Origin: CAYOLL01 sp964404765 [NCBI: uncultured Gemmatimonadota bacterium]
Lineage (GTDB): Bacteria > 4572-55
Assembly (NCBI GenBank): GCA_964404765.1
Contig: CAYOLL010000009.1
Span: forward strand, 1 to 64,000
Direction: 5' to 3'
DNA length: 64,000 bases
Position 1 is the stretch's first letter. The number at the start of each line of letters is the position of its first letter. Positions 62,874 through 64,000 of this stretch are shown in pieces. The notes below the pieces were generated by a model. It made no database searches, was not told where the DNA came from, and saw only the letters and a program-made list of their open reading frames with translations. The position numbers and the translations under genes are program-made.

Positions 62874-64000
62874 TCAATTCGTCCGCATCTGCCGGAGTTC
62901 AATGCCAGTATAATAATGGGTCAGAATTTGGGTATAGTTATAACCGCGTTTGGCCATTCCCATTGCGCCCCATTGGCACATCCCAATACCATGCCCGTTG
63001 CCGCCACCGCTCGTTGAGATGCGCACGACATCGTCGCCATTCCGTTCAATATTCACATCAAACAAGGTGCTGCGCAAAATCTGGTCGGCGCCGGGGCGGC
63101 GCATGACCCAACGGATTTTATCTTTAAAAACATCATAAGCTCCGGTCGTCGTGGTAAAACGAATCTGCTTGACGCGGTTGGATCTGTCTTTTTGAATGAT
63201 CTTAATATCCTTAAGTGTGCCCAAGTCGCCGTTTCGCAGCTTAGTATATGTCGGCAAATTTTTCCGCAGAGAAGCTTCCAATTGGCTGCGTGTCCAGGTT
63301 TCAGTCCAACTAAAATGTGGTGATTCTTTGCAAAAAAAGTCATCGCTATGCGGATTTTGATTCGGCGTGTTGGCTATCGCACGCAGATAAGGCATCGGCT
63401 TACCTTCCCACACGTCGTCGATGCCGGCAGTCATTGGCCCGCTTGTAGAATGGTAGTAAGCCTCGATAAGGGCGCCGTTATAAGTGGCGACAATACCGGC
63501 TGTTGCGGCGATTGCCTGATCAATCAACGGATTTTCAGCATCCATTCCGCCATAAACCTGATCCTGAACAGTAGCGTATAAATCAAAGCCTAACTCGCCG
63601 CGTCGGCCCAGGTTCGCATAAGTGTACGTTCTGGCGGCAACGGCCTGCGCTTTGGCAGATTCAACATTTTCCAGGGTGATTTTGCCGATCTCTTTTGGGA
63701 CAACGCCACGCAAGTAATCCTCAACCGGGATCACATTTACAAATGTCATCGTTTCCGAACTATTGCTAAATAGTTCAACAGCGCCGCGATACCGTGCGCC
63801 ATTTATCGAAATCCAGGTCTCCGGTTTATCGCTGCCAATCAGCACCCGGCTTAGGCGCGTAAAGGCCAAATTTCCTTTTGGTCCGTAAACTTCGATGCCT
63901 TCGGCAGCCGCTTTAAATTTGACTTTCTGGTATGCTTCCAATTTACCTAGCTTTTCTTGCAGGTTCACATCCAGGACATAAAAAAGCTGACTACCCGTCA
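62874..64000 (-). CDS. SpoIID/LytB-type protein, truncated by window edge
   Basis: At least 375 residues; the 5' end lies outside the window because the reading frame stays open to the last base with no ATG (GSQLFYVLDVNLQEKL upstream of a GTG at 63968). The SpoIID domain is clear: VIPVEDYLRGVVPKEIG, AQAVAARTYTYAN, YHSTSGPMTAGIDDVWEG and the closing HGIGMCQWGAMGMAKRGYNY. In Bacillus SpoIID is a lytic transglycosylase for peptidoglycan in engulfment; in non-sporulating bacteria such domains serve cell-wall or amidase-activation roles (LytB). The catalytic Glu is in the VPKEIG segment. Neighbours give no further hint. Confidence 0.9.
   Translation of the reverse strand, partial: TGSQLFYVLDVNLQEKLGKLEAYQKVKFKAAAEGIEVYGPKGNLAFTRLSRVLIGSDKPETWISINGARYRGAVELFSNSSETMTFVNVIPVEDYLRGVVPKEIGKITLENVESAKAQAVAARTYTYANLGRRGELGFDLYATVQDQVYGGMDAENPLIDQAIAATAGIVATYNGALIEAYYHSTSGPMTAGIDDVWEGKPMPYLRAIANTPNQNPHSDDFFCKESPHFSWTETWTRSQLEASLRKNLPTYTKLRNGDLGTLKDIKIIQKDRSNRVKQIRFTTTTGAYDVFKDKIRWVMRRPGADQILRSTLFDVNIERNGDDVVRISTSGGGNGHGIGMCQWGAMGMAKRGYNYTQILTHYYTGIELRQMRTN

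Noticed and set aside
1-64000. tRNA, rRNA, riboswitch or CRISPR loci
   Set aside because: I scanned the intergenic spaces and saw palindromic elements and terminators but no cloverleaf, rRNA motif or spaced repeat array that I could support.

Overview
The window looks like a piece of the chromosome of an LPS-bearing, two-membrane bacterium from the FCB side of the tree (Calditrichota/KSB1-like, or a deep Bacteroidota relative). This placement is inferred from a SprA-like giant outer-membrane protein, LptF/LptG/LptB, DUF4388 and MglA-type genes and giant multihaem cytochromes; no rRNA or other decisive marker is present. I recognise no tRNA, rRNA, CRISPR array or prophage block.

Layout. 1-7.1 kb (minus): a ComEA-like helix-hairpin-helix protein and a SprA homologue. 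7.4-12.3 kb (plus): LptF, LptG, a phosphopantetheinyl transferase and inorganic pyrophosphatase, separated by repeat-filled gaps. 12.3-21.4 kb (minus): a tyrosine-rich secreted protein, a cyclic-nucleotide-domain protein paired with a degenerate nucleotide kinase, a Ycf46-like AAA+ ATPase, an XRE regulator with a tiny partner, CinA, an O-antigen-ligase-like gene split by a homopolymer frameshift, and PdxJ. 21.7-26.7 kb: a GH19 endolysin-like gene and a large SNF2 helicase. 27.0-31.7 kb (plus): Ycf35 (DUF1257), DUF2997, a TPR membrane protein, DUF4388 and RadC. 31.9-40.0 kb (minus): an unknown barrel-like protein, DUF4388 plus roadblock-like protein, MglA-type GTPase, InfB and NusA. 40.2-47.3 kb (plus): three multihaem cytochromes with 11, 23 and 9 CxxCH motifs, probably an extracytoplasmic electron-transfer system. 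47.7-55.5 kb (plus): a pullulanase, a 43-residue protein and a 1550-residue sensor joining propeller repeats, histidine kinase, receiver and nucleotide cyclase. 55.5-57.9 kb (minus): a compact three-gene cassette with a PIN-like nuclease, preceded by a palindromic operator-like site and bracketed by two copies of the sensor gene's last 117 bp. 58.4-64.0 kb (minus): a membrane protein, LptB, a TPR protein and a SpoIID protein running off the edge.

The strongest unusual signals are: (1) the bracketed three-gene PIN cassette, a candidate defence or toxin-antitoxin module; (2) a family of about 113-bp palindromic MITE-like elements whose four complete copies have exact 8-bp target duplications, including one inserted in a repeat whose empty version also lies in this window; (3) the 43-haem cytochrome operon built from repeated modules; (4) the kinase-receiver-cyclase fusion carrying an in-frame palindromic insertion; (5) a poly-T frameshift in the ligase gene. 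Small palindromic elements fill most intergenic gaps and several lie directly at gene starts.
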